NCBI GenBank assembly: GCA_009760855.2
Contig: WPIO01000010.1
Location: 7,582,501 to 7,646,500, forward strand
Reading direction: 5' to 3'
Length of the DNA: 64,000 nt
Source: Cristatella mucedo
Lineage: Eukaryota > Bryozoa > Phylactolaemata > Cristatellidae
Shown one piece after another: positions 22,336 through 34,019 of the stretch; position 1 is the first letter of the stretch, and every line of letters starts with the position of its first letter. The translations under genes were made by a program, and so were the position numbers. Under the pieces are notes generated by a model. It did not search any database, was not told the DNA's origin, and saw nothing but the letters and a program-made list of their open reading frames with translations.

Positions 22336-23734
22336 GTCTCGCATTCACTGCCTGGCTATTGTAATTAAATTGAAATTAATAATCGTCAGCAAGCACGTGC
22401 ATTGCAGAGCATCCTCATTGGCCGTGCCTATAATTTGAACTCGTTGTATATCCCAGATATGGTTTGAAGACATAGCATAAAATATGCCTTCGCAACAGTT
22501 GTCTGTTAAAAAGACACATCGACATGTGGCCAGGGCAGAGTGCAGCAGAGCCTGTGGTATGATTGCTGCCAAAATATGGTACGGGCAACGGCATCGACCG
22601 TCTTTTCATGCAACGTCGGCCTTTTCGAATCGCATCGCAGAACCAACTTGCTATGTACGCACGAGTTAGCTTACCGCACCTCGTCTCGGCGAGTGACACG
22701 AACAGGGCTAGCCAAAGATCTTACCTGGGATAGACAGAGAGAACGAAAAGTACAGACTAAGAGACGTTCTTCGGTTTATTTTCTACCGAGAGCTGAACGT
22801 GGCCAAAGTGAATGTTGGAATCTGTATATCATTTGAAAAATTGCCATGCCTTGAACGAGCATACACGAAGCCAGACTACCGGCACCGTTTATTTTCGTTA
22901 GGCAGTGGAACAGCATCAGCGTCCCGTCCTTAGCACGCGTCCAGGCAAAGCACGTGGCAGTCAGCTAATCCGGAATAATGATCATCTTCCTCCCTCAACC
23001 CTAGGGCAGTTTTTCGTCAGTGTCAGAGCAAAGCAGCCACAATTTCCTGGATTTTCCTTTCTTATGGGCAAATGCAAACGGTTCACTTTGATTAAATTTG
23101 GCAAGTGGCTCTCCTTCACTACTCCCGTGCATTGGCAGTGTACCTTCATGCCTTTACTCTTACGAAAGTCTGCCGGAAACCACCAAGCCCAGCAGAGCCT
23201 CACTTCTGCAAAGCAGCACCAGCGCAGCAACTCGCAGATAGCAAACCGACTAATGTGTGCGACCGTGCTCACCCGTGCAGCAGCAGCAGCACGGGGAGGG
23301 CAGCAGGCAAGAGCAGCCGCCAGTGACATGCTCCCCGCCCAGAGGCGGTGAAGAAAGCAATCAAGGCGGGCAAGCGCGTGCAAGCTCTGCCGGGCCTAGC
23401 TCGTCCACGAAGACGCTTGGAGCGCGAACACTCGAGAGCAAATGCCAATCATCAGCTGCCAGCAGTCAGCGGATGCAGGGGAAGGAGAAACAGGTGATGC
23501 GCGATAACGAGGCTCGCGCGTCAGCGCCTGTTCCACGAGGCGAAATGGAGGGGGCATAACACTAAGAAAATGCAGCGCACGCCAACGTACCTTCGGGAGG
23601 GGCAGCCGAATTCCGCTCTGCTAATGGATAATCCACAGGCGGCACATTAGAAATTTTAGGCTAACACGCATGAGCGCACAAACACGCTACCGTGTGGTCA
23701 GTTTTGACGAGGCCCCACCAAGGGTCGATTAAGG

Positions 23735-23772
23735 TTAGCGGTTAGGTTAGGTTAAGGTTAGGTTTGGCTTAT
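23735..23772. repeat. TTAGG-like telomeric words
   Basis: A short run with GGTTAGGTTAGGTTAAGGTTAG spacing (several TTAGG units, imperfect), directly beside the 3' end of the LINE B copy at 23771. Confidence 0.6.
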
Positions 23773-24020
23773 GTATGCATGTATCTCCGGCTGTAAGTCC
23801 ACAAAGCCACAAAGACTATGTTGGTGTTGCACAGGAGAGTTTTGCATAGCGCATTCACAGCCTAAGCGGCTTTCGGTACGCATTCGGTAGCCAACAGACT
23901 TCATTTCACGCAACAAAGAGAAAGTGAGAAGCATAGCAGAGTCAGGAGAACAGTTGAGGTAGTGAGTAGCATGGAAGTAGCAGCTCAGGACGGCTGGAAA
24001 GGATGAGCCAAAGTCGGCAG
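23771..24020 (-). mobile_element. LINE family B, 3' fragment
   Basis: Antisense. Carries the full 3' UTR block and the end of the coding region, as at 890-1135, with few differences. Confidence 0.8.
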
Positions 24021-24168
24021 CATAAAAGTGACAAGCAGCTCCGGTGGGTAAAATAAACAGCTATGCTGAAGTGAAAACCAGTGGGATGCACAACAGACAG
24101 CTAGCTGCTGCAGGGCGGACTGTCGCTGCTGCTGGCGCCACCACTGCCACTGTCGCAGCTGACGATAC

Positions 24169-24269
24169 CTAAACTCGACATCTTCTCATTCACCATCTTG
24201 GCCGATCCAAAGTCGGTGAGCCTGATGTGCATGTCTTTACTGAGGAGTACGTTCTCTGGCTTCAGATCT
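24169..24269 (-). CDS. PDPK1: PDPK1 exon 5: catalytic loop and DFG
   Basis: 101 nt, acceptor GCCTCTCTGTAG, donor TTTAG|GTATCG. It reads DLKPENVLLSKDMHIRLTDF then GSAKMVNEKMSSL. The catalytic Asp of HRDLKPEN and the metal-binding Asp of DFG are both present; the Arg codon is split with exon 4. Confidence 0.97.
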
Positions 24270-24944
24270 CTACAGAGAGGCGCACATCACATCAGTCCAC
24301 AAACGGATGGAACGAGAGCGGCCCCTCTCCAGAGCAGAGTGATAGCAGGACAGCAGAACGCCTAAGAGCCACCTTGTACTGGCTGGCTGCCATAGTCGAG
24401 AGGCCAACCAGCAGGGCCAATACTGCACTAATTAACACAGGGAATGGCTGGGAGCCCGTAACAAGCCGATACTAGGTTTATCTCCACGTGAAAAAGCAAC
24501 CAACGAGCAGATAAAGTATCCGATAAATGTGCAGGTAGGTTCCATAAATATGCCATACCAGCATGCACGTGACATTTTTGAAAATGCTAGCGTCCGAAGG
24601 CCATCTGCGGTGGGACATGGTAGAGAAAATATTTCTGCCTGGTGAGACACATTGCACAGCCTTTGCGTTCTGAGCCTATCCTGGTCTATCGACCGAGACT
24701 CATCGGGACCGCCACGCCCTTCTGATCCCAACACGAAGCCTGAAGCTTTAGGCTTCGAATGAGTGACCGGAGTGCTCGAGCCGAACCGACATGTACTCTT
24801 ACTGGCTGAAGTTCCAGGATGGTTTTTTAAAATGCAATGGGAGGGGTGCCGAGCTGCAACCGCTAGAGGCCGCACAACTGCATCTGCTGCTGGACCAGTG
24901 CAGGTCTAGGCGGGTGCGAGATGACAAAGCATGATTAGCGCACT

Positions 24945-25090
24945 AAGCGATCTTAATCTCTATCCAGGCGCTTCAAATATGCAGCAAGGCTCGAGTCCCC
25001 CACAACCTCGGTCATCAAATGTATACACCTTGACCTCGGTCTATTAAAGGCAAGCATCTTAATCCCTGGGGGCCAAACCAGGGAGCCGAC
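24945..25090 (-). mobile_element. S1 SINE
   Basis: Tail GATCTTAATCTCTATCCAGG, B box region (GGCTCGAGTCCCCCACAACC on +), head CACCTTGACCTCGGTC, then an A-box-like end near 25075. Confidence 0.75.
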
Positions 25091-25261
25091 ATTCAAGTTG
25101 ACTGGCACCCCTGAATGGCAAATGCATATGCAGCTAGCTTTCAAGCAGTAACTTGAAAATGCAAAACTACCGATGGCTTCTTGGGGGTGGGACTGGAAAC
25201 AAAATAATTTTGCCTCGACCTTGGCAGACAGGATAGCCATCACTCTCTGCTTTGGAGAGTG

Positions 25262-25405
25262 TGGAGCTCAGGGTTAAAGTTCTTGCACTTTACGACCGAG
25301 GTCGTGGGTTCGGGTCCTGCAGTGGAAAAAGAATTGCCTGCTGAAAGCTGCAAAGGTTCTTCTGCAGCTATATAAACAGGCTTTTGAATCAGCGTATCTT
25401 TATAC
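25262..25405 (+). mobile_element. S2-like SINE, sense
   Basis: GAGGTCGTGGGTTCGGGTCC (B box with one change), then AAGAATTGCCTGCTGAAAGC and a body and tail matching the S2 order (AAGGTTCTTCTGCAGCTATA, AGGCTTTTGAATCAG). Confidence 0.7.
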
Positions 25406-25596
25406 TTTCTTACTCAAAGATTTATGGCTTTGATTTGAAAAAAGAACCAGTCCAAGTCACACGGTCTTTGCATAACTTCTGATGTCAAAGTTATGAATAC
25501 TATCCAAGGTTATGCATACTAACTCCATCATTTAAGGCACGATTCCTTGATTATTAGCTCCTGACACAAAAAAGGCTGGAGAAAGACTCAGACAGG

Positions 25597-25605
25597 CAGT
25601 GGAGA

Positions 25606-25675
<70 letters not shown>
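25597..25675. repeat. (GA)n microsatellite
   Basis: About 79 bp of GA with one GGG interruption at the left. Confidence 0.97.
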
Positions 25676-25677
<2 letters not shown>

Positions 25678-25825
25678 TAATGCCTTGCCCTGGGCCGACC
25701 CTCAATTCAAATTCACCATCGAGGTCACCCCCATGATGGCCAAAGATCGTGACCTTTTGCTAAGAGCTTTCACCACTGCTGTACATAACTGCTCCATGTA
25801 AACTCACACATGCAAGCATGCACGT

Positions 25826-25853
25826 GCACACACACACACACACACACACACAC
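25826..25853. repeat. (CA)n microsatellite
   Basis: About 28 bp of CA followed by a C run. Confidence 0.9.
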
Positions 25854-26232
25854 CCCCCCAGGGTAAGGCACAGTCTACTGGTTCTTGCCAAGCTCTCAAC
25901 ATCAATGCAGGCTCTTGTATGAGACACAAAAACCGGAAGCATTGCAAGACCTTAACCAATCTTCAACAGCTGGGCATTCGGCTTCGGAATTGTCGCAAAG
26001 AAGTATGGTCAAAAGCTCGCAGCAGGACCAAGGACACTGACCTCGGAGAGGTAGGCATGAGCAGCAAACCACGGCTAACTACTGCAGCCACCCCCCCTGC
26101 CCCATTACTTGCACACACAGGCGACCGGCTACTTCAGCTGGCTGTTGTGTGCAGGGCACTGGATGGTAGCACATCAAAGTTCCGTGGAATCTAGAGACAA
26201 AATAGCAGCAGCGGAGCAGGCAGGGCGCTCAC

Positions 26233-26377
26233 CTGTGAATAATGCCGATACTGTACAGATGCTCCAAGGCGACTGCGATCTCGGCCGAGTAGAAGCGAGT
26301 GCTCTCCACGTCGAAAGCGCTCAGCAGCCTGATGTAGTGCAGCAGCTCCCCGTTGGGCTCGTAGCTCAGCACAAAGT
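26233..26377 (-). CDS. PDPK1: PDPK1 exon 4: hinge and helix E
   Basis: 145 nt, acceptor ATATGTCAG, donor CACAG|GTGAGC. It reads FVLSYEPNGELLHYIRLLSA, FDVESTRFYSAEIAVALEHL, then YSIGIIH and half the Arg codon of HRD. The family pattern is LSYA-NGELL-YI...FD---TRFY-AEI--ALE-LH--GIIHRD. Here LEHLY replaces LEYLH. Confidence 0.97.
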
Positions 26378-26584
26378 CTGACATATATCCGCACTAAGGA
26401 TGCGAACTGCGCCACCGAGACCGGCATTCACACCCGCCAAGCTGCTCTCGTGACTCCACTGCGACAACGGCTGGTGGAGGTGCTCTGCAATGTGGGGCGG
26501 CGCTACAACGCGGCTGCCTGACAGAGTCAGGAGCACTGACAAAGCACGACACCTTAGAAGGAGCTGCGAGCCAATAAAGGATAC

Positions 26585-26731
26585 AGAGTCTTTGGGGATC
26601 TTGGAACGTTGCATATAGCTTCACGAAGAACGGGTGACCGTGCCGACCCAGCAACTCAAATATATTTTTCTCCCGCATGACGTATTCTTGTTTCTGTTCT
26701 TTAATCATTTGCTGCTTTTCCAAGACCTTGA
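26585..26731 (-). CDS. PDPK1: PDPK1 exon 3: N-lobe, catalytic lysine and helix C
   Basis: 147 nt, acceptor ATCTTGTTGCAG, donor CTCT|GTATCC. It reads KVLEKQQMIKEQKQEYVMRE, KNIFELLGRHGHPFFVKLYA, then TFQDPQRL. It contains the ATP-anchoring Lys (first K) and the helix-C Glu in REK. ELLGRHGHPFF carries about three extra residues relative to vertebrate RL-DHPFF. Confidence 0.97.
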
Positions 26732-27604
26732 CTGCAACAAGATACCAGTGATGTTCATAATCTATTAATGCATTCAATCTATGCTGCAACCGGAAGGAAA
26801 AGACCACCTAATGAGATGCAAGTGGTGCTCTTGCAGAATATTTTGAGGAAAAGCCGAGCTCTGTAATCGAGAGAATGAACGACCTGTACTACTTTTGCAC
26901 AGGTTTTGCAAAATAGCCAAAACCTAGCAGAAGATGTTAAGGTCCTGCAACTGTGTGTGCTCTTTAGCTTACGCTGTGCATACATATGTATCACTGTGCA
27001 AAAGTGAGCATGCATGAGCATATGTGCGCAAGTTTCTCACAACGTCAAGATGGCGCAGCTCCGACCAAGCAGCTCACTAACAGGCCCCAATGCAGGCGCC
27101 CACGCTGCAGCAGATGGCCTAAATAGCTGAGCCATTAAATGTCAATCGACTACAACCGCATACCAGCAGAGCGCTCAGAGCTTGTTCAGACTTGCATGCC
27201 AGCCTCAAGCCTCCTCACACTTCACACCACATGACTACCCCCACCCCTACCACAGTGGCTAGGTACCGGCTCACTAGCCATGTAGTGTCAGTGCTACAAT
27301 GCAGGGGTGGTGACAGAGCCACACTGTCAACAGTTGCTGTGTCACCACGGATGAAGAAAGAACACTTTCTGAACAAGATTATAAGGTACAACCAGCAAGT
27401 ACGTTTAGACACAAAGCTAGGGTTTGAAGCAGGTCGATTAAGAAAGCCAAATGCTATTGAGCTATAAATAGCTACAGAGGTTACTTGAAAGAGGCACTTT
27501 CCTTCAGTAAGTGATCAAAGGACGCATCTCATCTGGTCTCGATAGCCGTATCTGGGCCTCCAATGCCACATGCAGGTACCGCAATTTGCTTTATGCCCAA
27601 TTAT

Positions 27605-27725
27605 GCACCAGGCTTCTCATGGTGCAGTCCGTTCAAATGACTCGAGCTGTTTAGATGTTCCTCTAATATACCTCAAAGCTTTCAGAGACCGTAGCTTCAG
27701 TTCGCTTACTAAACAAAGCATGGAT
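27605..27725 (+). mobile_element. LINE A C-terminal fragment
   Basis: Reads SSCLDVPLIYLKAFRDRSFS, aligning with NSLEIPRTNLKSFGDRAFSS of the copy at 34740. Only about 100 bp are recognisable. Confidence 0.6.
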
Positions 27726-28381
27726 ACTGCACCGCTTGATCGTTAGCTGCCAAGGCATTACGTAGGTGACGACGCAGAAATGGAACCGAATTTCAATCTA
27801 AATTCCCACAGGGAGCCATGCTCCGCCGGCTGCACGAGCAAGCGAAGTCGCGCAAGAGTGTGCATCCTGTCATGCTTGCTGGTCGCGCCTGGTGTGAAGG
27901 GCAGTCAATAGAGAGCAAACCGTCGTCATATCCGAATAGAAACTTTGCCGATGGCTGACCGCCAGGGCGTGGCACGCACAACTGTCTGTCGGATGGCACC
28001 AACAAAGCCGATAGGCGGCGGTGAGTCACTCATGGGCCCGAAGGGTATCGCTTAAGCGTGCGTGCACAGCAGCTTGCTGTTCAGATGATCGACAAACTTT
28101 GCAAGTCGCTCCCTGACACAAGCGGCAGCACATCGACAGGAGCACTGCCCCACCAGTGAATGTTTGCTAGGTTTTTTAAATCCCTGTGGTGAGACTTTTA
28201 AAATAAAAAAAAAAGGATCTACGACGAAACCCGTCTCATTCATAAGCTGCCGGACGGCACCGAGCCACACAGAGAAGAGCGCCCCTGCTGCCCACGGCTT
28301 GCAGCCACTGTGGTGTGACGTCAGCCTAAGCCACGGATGGAAACCGAGCAGCATCACTCGGGCCAACCGATGAGGATATAA

Positions 28382-28535
28382 AAAAATATAATTCATATTG
28401 TATAGCGCCCCAAGAGAACTTAATCTCTATTCAGGCGCTTTACATATGCCTCGGGGCTCGAGCCCACGACCTCAGCGCCAGACCTTGGCCGGGGCGAGCG
28501 CCTTAACCGCTGGACCAATCCAGCTCGAGGAATGC
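28382..28535 (-). mobile_element. S1 SINE, near full length
   Basis: From the left on +: tail TATTGTATAGCGCCCCAAGA, GAACTTAATCTCTATTCAGG, CGCTTTACATATG, then a B box region GGGCTCGAGCCCACGACC, then an A box GGACCAATCCAG end. The tail keeps the GCGCY stem of the LINE A hairpin. Confidence 0.88.
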
Positions 28536-29105
28536 ATAGTCGCCCGAGAAAAGAAGATGACACAGCAGGAGAGCAATAAGAAGGCTCGCAAGCCAAACCA
28601 GGCGCCATCCCTCCGAGTATCGGAAAAAGCACTGCAGCGCTAGCGGTTCCCTCGGGGCACTCATTGCCAACATTCGCAATTGCACGGCTGCAGTCTTTCT
28701 CACATTTTGAAGGACGATGAAACTGCTCGCTAACGATGGGCAAACTTGGCGGAGCTCAGAAATCGGAAAGTCAAAACTTCAAAAGCTCGGCCCACACATC
28801 TCCAGTGGAGCCTTCGTGCAATCTGGGTGTCCTGTTCTAAAAAGTGGCCATTCATTGTGCGGCTCGTGCATTCATGCTTTAATGTGTGACAGCATGTGCT
28901 GGAGCCACAGAGGTGATCGGGATTCAGGGAATCAATTCAGACTACAAGAGAAACTTAAAAAACTTTCAAAGCAACAAATAACAAACATGGCCTGTTAAGC
29001 AATCTCAGTGCCTTCATGGCCCATGAAGATGAGGTGCTTATAAACAGGCACATAGGTAAACATATCTGATTGCATGCAAATGACAGTCACAGTCAACGAA
29101 CTCAC

Positions 29106-29148
29106 TTGCAAATTCACGACCACTGATAAATTCTTTGGCCAAGAAAAC
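29106..29148 (-). CDS. PDPK1: PDPK1 exon 2: 43-nt micro-exon
   Basis: Fourteen codons plus one base between the acceptor CATTTTTTATAG and donor A|GTGAGT. It reads VFLAKEFISGREFA, matching the family VVLA-E---REYA directly after GEGSFST. It is phase 0 on the left and leaves one A that joins TC of exon 3 to give Ile before KVLEK. It was located by the phase and motif prediction and fits both exactly. Confidence 0.95.
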
Positions 29149-29871
29149 CTATAAAAAATGTAGCAGCAGCCATTACCTAATGGGGTGCACATTATTAACT
29201 GCAGCAATGCCATGCACATGGTAGCACCGAAGCTAAGGTCACTAACAAGCTGTTACACAGCAACAGAAGAACAACATTTAAATGGGTTTGCCATGAGCCA
29301 TGACCCCTTCCGCCATCCAGCAGTCGAGTGTGTGACATGCCAGTGGGCCGTCCAAGTTATGCAATGTCACTGGCATGTACCCAAAAGAAGTTACACAGCT
29401 TTATAATCAGGTAGTAAACGTACTAATAGGGTTAATAACAGTAAGACTTTATTAATATATTGCTATCGGGCTGACCAGCATTTGTAACATGAAGGGATTA
29501 CAGGTATTGCTCGTCGTTGGCTTCTCACTGTGTGTGCATCGCATGCAAGCTCCAATTGGTGAAGGCCTCAAAGGCACTAACAGTACATTAAGGCACGTGA
29601 CTCTTACTTCTCACTAGGAATCATAGCCTCCAGGAATTCAAGTTATATCATAAAACAGAGGCCCAAAAGGCCAGCTAGGTGATGTCACACCTCCGGCGAG
29701 GATCTGGTTAAAAGCTCTACAAAGCACGGACAAGACCTTTCTACAAGGACGACTCTACTTTGCCACAAGGACTGGTGACAAACTTAGAGGGGGAGAATGA
29801 GATAGAGAGCAAGACCGAAACAAACCGCCGGATAGAGCAGGCATATAGGCAGAGATCGACAGATAGAGAGC

Positions 29872-29892
29872 AGAGAGAGAGAGAGAGAGAGA

Positions 29893-29973
<81 letters not shown>
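29872..29973. repeat. (GA)n microsatellite, about 100 bp
   Basis: GA with a few GCAGA interruptions at the left, otherwise pure. Confidence 0.98.
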
Positions 29974-29977
<4 letters not shown>

Positions 29978-32029
29978 GAAAGGGAGAGCCCACAGAGATG
30001 CCTCTGGGAGTCTTTCCTTGAAGCTATGACCAGAGCCGCACTGACCTAATTGCCCCAGCAAGCTGGAGAGCACAGAGCACACAGCTGGTGAGTGCCATGC
30101 TTTGGCAGCAGACGATCGGTCGAGACAACGCCCACCACAACCCTTTGGCAGCCTAAACCTGCTCATACTGGTGGGTCGGGCCCACTAAAGGCAGGCACTT
30201 AGCATGTAAATTTAAAGCCAGCTTCCAACCGGAAGCTAGACTTGCGCACGGCGCTGCATAACTCGCTGGTAAGACCACTAGAATTCACAACAGTTAGCAG
30301 TCCAACTCAAATACATGATAGGATGTCGACGGCCAGAACATGCATCCATTGAAAACGGATAAGCAATTTTAACACAGTCAATAGAGCCAGCTGCAGTTTT
30401 GCACTATCAGCAAATAGCTTCTATAGAAACACACACACGCACACATAAGGAGAAAGCGGGCAGGTGCGTGCATGCGTGCTTGCATATGAGTGTGTTGCTG
30501 TGTGTGTGCATGCATGCAGTGCACGAGCAAGTGTGAGTTAGGGAGTCAGACAGAGAAGTGCGATCGAGAGATATAGGCGCACTCGAGTGATTCACTATAT
30601 AGGGTAGATTTTAGCTAACAAACTACCTCCCCATGATGTCAGCAGCACCATGATTGGCATCAAATTATCGAGGGGTGCTACTAAAATGTGTACTAAATCA
30701 GTGCAATCTCAAGCTTCAGGCAGCCAGTATTTATAGTCAAAACGTCCAGCCAGAGGTGCAGAAGCCCTACTTTCGGCACAATTTTTAGTCACCAGTTGCA
30801 GAAGGGATGCAGGCGATAAGAAGCCAGCCACCCTTGGAGCAGCAGCTCACAACAAAAACAGCCCGATTGTCGATCCAGTGTCCTACAACCGGACTTGGCA
30901 TGCAGCCATGGCGATGGTGGTTCATAAAGCAGCAGCCTAAGCCGGCTGAACCCGGACAAGTCCGAGCACTTCATCAGAAACCAATGACTGTACGCCTGCT
31001 TTCTATATCAGTCAATCGTACAAATCCCAGTTGCACAATTGTGCACCAAGTGCTGCTCATCTCAGACTCGCTAGAGATGCCAAACGGCCGTTTCCCGAGG
31101 TAGCCCAGATCTAAGGAATCAGTAGCTTCGGCAGCATGGATGGGGCAGTAGAGAGGCAAGACGATCCAGGCAGGGTCTCCTGGGTCGGATGCTGCCCTGC
31201 TGCGTGCCGGCTGCACCTGTGGTCCGATGGCCACAGGGGGGGGGGGGCCGCCACAGACAGAATCAGCGGCTCAGGCTGCAGTGGCAAACAACAGCATCTT
31301 GAAAAATTCCCGGAATATGCCAGGAAATGTAAGATGAGAAACAAATGACAGAGCAGCTCTTGCAATCAATCTCTAGCCACAGAGCACTTTTGCTCTGACA
31401 TCTTCCTCTTCCGAAGACGAGCCTGCTCTTAGCGCTTTCCTTAGCCTGCACGCCAGCCTGCTGCCCCATCTAGTGTGCAATCGTAGAGAGCAGTGTAGGT
31501 GGCAGGAGAAGCAGGCAGGCGTCGACCCCACCAGCGATGCACGGTGGGTCGGCATCTTTATGCACGCGCTCAGCTCGGCACGTGCTGCGGAAGCGCTGCC
31601 CGGAGGCTAGCAGTGACAGCTACCGCTTGACTGCCGAGCTCACGGGTGCCATTGGCTGCAGGATTAAGCTTACGCTGCAGAGGCACCGACTAGACCTAAA
31701 ATTGGAACGAGCAGATGGTGCAGCTACTATGTAGCTCCACAGTCTTCGTTGTTGTTTCGATGCTTAAGAATGGATGAGACGGCAACGACAGCAGAGCTAA
31801 TCTGCGCCGGAGCGGAAAATGCTTTGCTGCACATCAATACGGCCGGCAGGGGTGTAGCCAAGAATTAGCTGTGGAAGAGGCTAAACCTTGACCCTGCCGT
31901 GGCAGAGGGGGATCTGCCAGGGCGACTGAATGGCCTCGGTGGCTCGAGGTGCCCGAACCTGCTTACCAGCACCTCACGACAGCTGGTGACATTCCAGGAC
32001 ACATAGCTCGCAGGACAGTAAAACGAATA

Positions 32030-32170
32030 AAAATAAGCCGATTCAACAGCCTCATTTATACGGGAGCAGAAGAGTCATAATGGCTATCACCTCCGCTTGC
32101 TGTGAGCAAGGTGGTGATGGCCGTTAAGGCTCTTTGCTGCTACATAAACGAGGCTGTTGAATAAGCTAAC
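32030..32170. mobile_element. Two S2 SINE tails in inverted (head-to-head) arrangement
   Basis: The left half (32033-32100) carries CAACAGCCTCATTTATACGG...GGCTATCACCTCCGCTTGC. The right half (32103-32170) carries the imperfect reverse complement (GCAAGGTGGTGATGGCCGTT...AACGAGGCTGTTGAATAAGC). Each arm is the 3' part of S2, joined with a very small spacer and no heads. Confidence 0.85.
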
Positions 32171-33112
32171 CTTTACATTTTAACGTTAGGCATGAAAAGC
32201 AAATTAACTTTTTTGGCAATTTCTAGTAGGCTTAAAAAGATGCGCGGTTTTCAAATAATAGTTCTGGAGCACCATGAGAACACGGCAAAATAAGGATTGC
32301 TTTTAATGTGCCATGCATCGCCTCTCCAAAAAAAGCATCCTAACGACTGTGCCGGCCACTTCTTCTGGGATAGTCAAGGTTTGAGACAGCTGGCTTTGCA
32401 TTAGCGAAGACTTAGGCCAGGTTCGAGCTGGTTCGAGATTTTGCAAGGAATCGATAGTGCATATGGAGAAAAAACAGCCAGCTACACTTTCCAATGAAAA
32501 AGGGAGCTGCGAACCGTATAAAGCTGCTACAGAAGTTTGACAAGTACCCGGGATGCCAAAAGCACTGTGATATATCCATTGAGATTATGAGAAGGTCGAC
32601 CACTTAAAAACAAACATTTGACAAACTGAGCGAGTTATTACCAAAGAAATTCTTAAAAGGAATTACTTATTTCTCTGTCAGAAAACGTTGTTGGGTGATT
32701 GTTTTCTATTGCATCATCGATTTCTTGTATAGTTTCGAACCATGTCAGGCCTATGTGAAAGCTCAGATGACATGCTTCGAACCTGTCCGTGCGAGCATAT
32801 CTGCTTCACCTTTGCTGCTCAGTCCTCCCTCCGATCTGTCATCACTGGTAGATTGCTACAACACGACACTAGCCGACACGCTCGACGAGTTTGCACCTTT
32901 GACATAGCGCACTGTGCGCCCCCCGCCCAGACGGCCTATGGTTTACCACAGACATTAAACTAGCCAAGTCTACTAAACGAAAGCTTGAAAAGGCATACAA
33001 AAGATCCGGACTAACTGTCCATCGACAGGCATATGAAGACTACTGTAGGTCGTACCAATCGATCCTAGCAAAGGCTAAGTCTAGCTTCTATAGAAACATT
33101 GTTGAATCACAG

Positions 33113-34018
33113 ATGCACAATCCAAAAATGCTGATGTCGACAATAAACCATCTCCTCAACCGTTCCCAGGTTAGCTCGTTACCTGATGATCCTTGTGATG
33201 ATCTAGCCGATCGCTTCTCTCGATTCTTTGTGCAGAAGATAGACAAGATCAGGGAATCCATCCCTGCGATGACAACCTTCCCACTAGAATGCTGTTCCTC
33301 GGTTCCTGGCTGCGCCTCAATGTCTGCATTTAAACAGGTCACTAGTGATGTAGTCCTAAAGCTCGTATCTCAATCAAAGAAGACAACAAGTCCACTGGAC
33401 CCTATTCCCACTGTCCTGCTCCTACGTTGCATTGATCTGCTGCTGCCATGCATAACCAACATCATTAATATGTCATTAGCCTCAGGTCAGGTCCCAGCAC
33501 CTTTCAAAAAAGCTGTAGTCAGGCCACTTCTCAAGAAAGCTACACTAGACCAAGAGAACTTAAGCAACTACCGCCCAGTCTCCCTTCTACCATTCCTATC
33601 AAAGACACTGGAACGGGTCGTGGCAGACCAGCTGAACTCGTATATCGAAACCTCACACCTTGCTAGTAAGTTCCAGTCTGGCTTTAGAGCTAATCACTCC
33701 ACAGAGTCAGCATTGCTTCGGGTATACAACGACCTACTTAGGAATGCAGACATGGGCAGAGTGTCTCTTCTTGTTTTGCTCGATCTTTCGGCAGCTTTTG
33801 ATACCATCGATCACAAAGTACTTCTAGAGCGCCTCTCATCTCGCCTGGGCATCACTGGCACTGCTCTGCAGTGGTTCAGGTCCTATCTCAGTGGGAGACT
33901 CCAGAGTGTTGACGTGAATGGACAAAGATCATCTGAAGTACCTCTGAAATATGGAGTACCTCAGGGCTCTGTGCTAGGTCCGGTCCTTTTCACCGTTTAT
34001 ACTCTCCCCTCTCGCTGA
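33113..34018 (+). pseudogene. LINE A reverse transcriptase, N-terminal half
   Basis: 302 open codons to a stop just after the PQGSVLGP motif. It contains the RT fingers, the LDLSAAFDTIDH metal-binding motif and VPQGSVLGP. It is cut from the YADD half by a one-base insertion in a C run. Confidence 0.9.
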
Positions 34019-34019
34019 T

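Larger units (their letters stand above)
17662..24168 (-). other. PDPK1 intron between exons 5 and 6
   Basis: A 6.5-kb intron rich in repeats: S2 SINEs, a tRNA-like element at 18375, the SPIN-like hAT element, a 28-bp tandem, G/C homopolymers, a TTAGG-like run and a LINE B fragment. A 257-codon frame at 19122-19895 and a Cys/Leu-rich 174-codon frame at 20679-21203 are low-complexity or repeat-derived and are not called as genes. Confidence 0.8.
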
